Of a stretch of 40,614 nucleotides of DNA, positions 40,351 to 40,614 are shown piece after piece. Each line of letters begins with the position of its first letter. Within the stretch, counting starts at the first letter, position 1. The stretch is from Bacteroidales bacterium (GTDB lineage Bacteria; Bacteroidota; Bacteroidia; Bacteroidales; UBA1715): the NCBI GenBank assembly GCA_016714605.1, contig JADKDL010000032.1, positions 1 through 40,614 of the forward strand, given 5' to 3'. The position numbers and the translations under genes are program-made. The notes under the pieces were generated by a model that saw nothing but the letters and a program-made list of their open reading frames with translations, made no database searches and was not told the DNA's origin.

Positions 40351-40614
40351 TTATTTAGCCATTTGGTTAAACAATCTATTCAGTCTTTGATTTTCTGTAA
40401 CTTTAAAAGAGCTTTCTTTAATGTGTTCATTTATATAATCTAGTCGCTCTGTGGTAAGTGGATGGGAACTTAAAAACTCGGGCATTATCAAATTTGTTTC
40501 TTCTTGCAATCTCGAAAATAAATCAATCATGCCATTCGGGTTAAGATTGTTCTGCATGAGTAGGTTTGCTCCTTCTCTATCTGCTTCTTCTTCAAATTCT
40601 CTAGAATATGAAAG
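40351..40614 (-). CDS. M48 family metalloprotease, C-terminal part (cut by window end)
   Basis: Only the last 87 residues are in the window; the frame runs past position 40614. They read SREFEEEADREGANLLMQNNLNPNGM, then a helical part (LFSRLQEET) and SSHPLTTERLDYINEHIKE. EEEADREG carries the third zinc ligand Glu of the M48 family (ExxxD), and SSHPxTxERxxxI is a C-terminal signature of M48 (BepA/HtpX-like) proteases. The HEXXH motif is upstream of the window. Stop is TAA at 40351. Probably a lipoprotein or periplasmic protease, but its N-terminus is not seen. Confidence 0.88.
   Translation of the reverse strand, partial: LSYSREFEEEADREGANLLMQNNLNPNGMIDLFSRLQEETNLIMPEFLSSHPLTTERLDYINEHIKESSFKVTENQRLNRLFNQMAK

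Noticed and set aside
1..40614. tRNA, rRNA or transposase genes
   Set aside because: I saw no cloverleaf-like stretch, rRNA-conserved segment or transposase motif in the intergenic gaps; a short ncRNA could still be missed by eye.

Overview
The window is an AT-rich (roughly one-third G+C by eye) chromosomal segment of a Bacteroidota bacterium that has a type IX secretion system (T9SS). The evidence is a PorP/SprF-family protein, a giant secreted protein with a T9SS type A sorting domain, many lipoproteins with Bacteroidota-style lipoboxes, a DUF4270 lipoprotein, TAnnTTTG promoter elements, and the absence of Shine-Dalgarno sequences at most starts. I see no rRNA, tRNA, CRISPR array, transposase or phage integration signs.

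Layout. (1) 1-6450: folB, then a minus-strand run of proC, a papain-like (C1) lipoprotein, a pentapeptide-repeat lipoprotein, a small Pro-rich lipoprotein and a GH3-family acyl-adenylating enzyme. (2) 6743-15205, plus strand: a giant phage-tail-fibre-like protein with a C-terminal peptidase S74 (chaperone of endosialidase) domain, a small secreted protein, and a PorP/SprF-family membrane protein. (3) 15186-21560, minus strand: a tightly packed set read as GT5-type glycogen/starch synthase N-domain, DUF4270 lipoprotein, glmS, a GT9 heptosyltransferase-like gene and waaA, i.e. amino-sugar and LPS-core supply. (4) 22043-26656, plus strand: panC, panD, an LPG_synthase_TM-type membrane protein, rfaE2, a lipocalin-like lipoprotein and radA. 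(5) 26898-35233: a TonB-family protein with a perfect palindromic terminator, then a 2,401-residue repeat protein with a T9SS C-terminal domain. (6) 35567-40614: a DUF4190-like lipoprotein, a coiled-coil lipoprotein, a POT-family peptide transporter, an outer-membrane beta-barrel protein, a small membrane protein and the C-terminus of an M48 metalloprotease cut by the window edge.

The most unusual region is 6743-15205. It encodes a cell-surface fibre built from nested in-frame tandem repeats (21, about 405, 450 and 795 bp), ending in an apparently intact S74 self-cleavage motif and sitting beside a PorP/SprF protein. This suggests a fibre adhesin exported or anchored through the T9SS.

Five genes are split by clear frameshifts (S74 fibre, GT9, DUF4190-like, POT, beta-barrel) and a sixth is suspected (13219-14094). 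Four of the five clear cases fit a one-base indel; the fibre fits a two-base loss. Such a density in 40 kb points to uncorrected sequencing errors or ongoing gene decay, and raw reads would separate these. Functions are assigned from motif recognition only; no database search was run.
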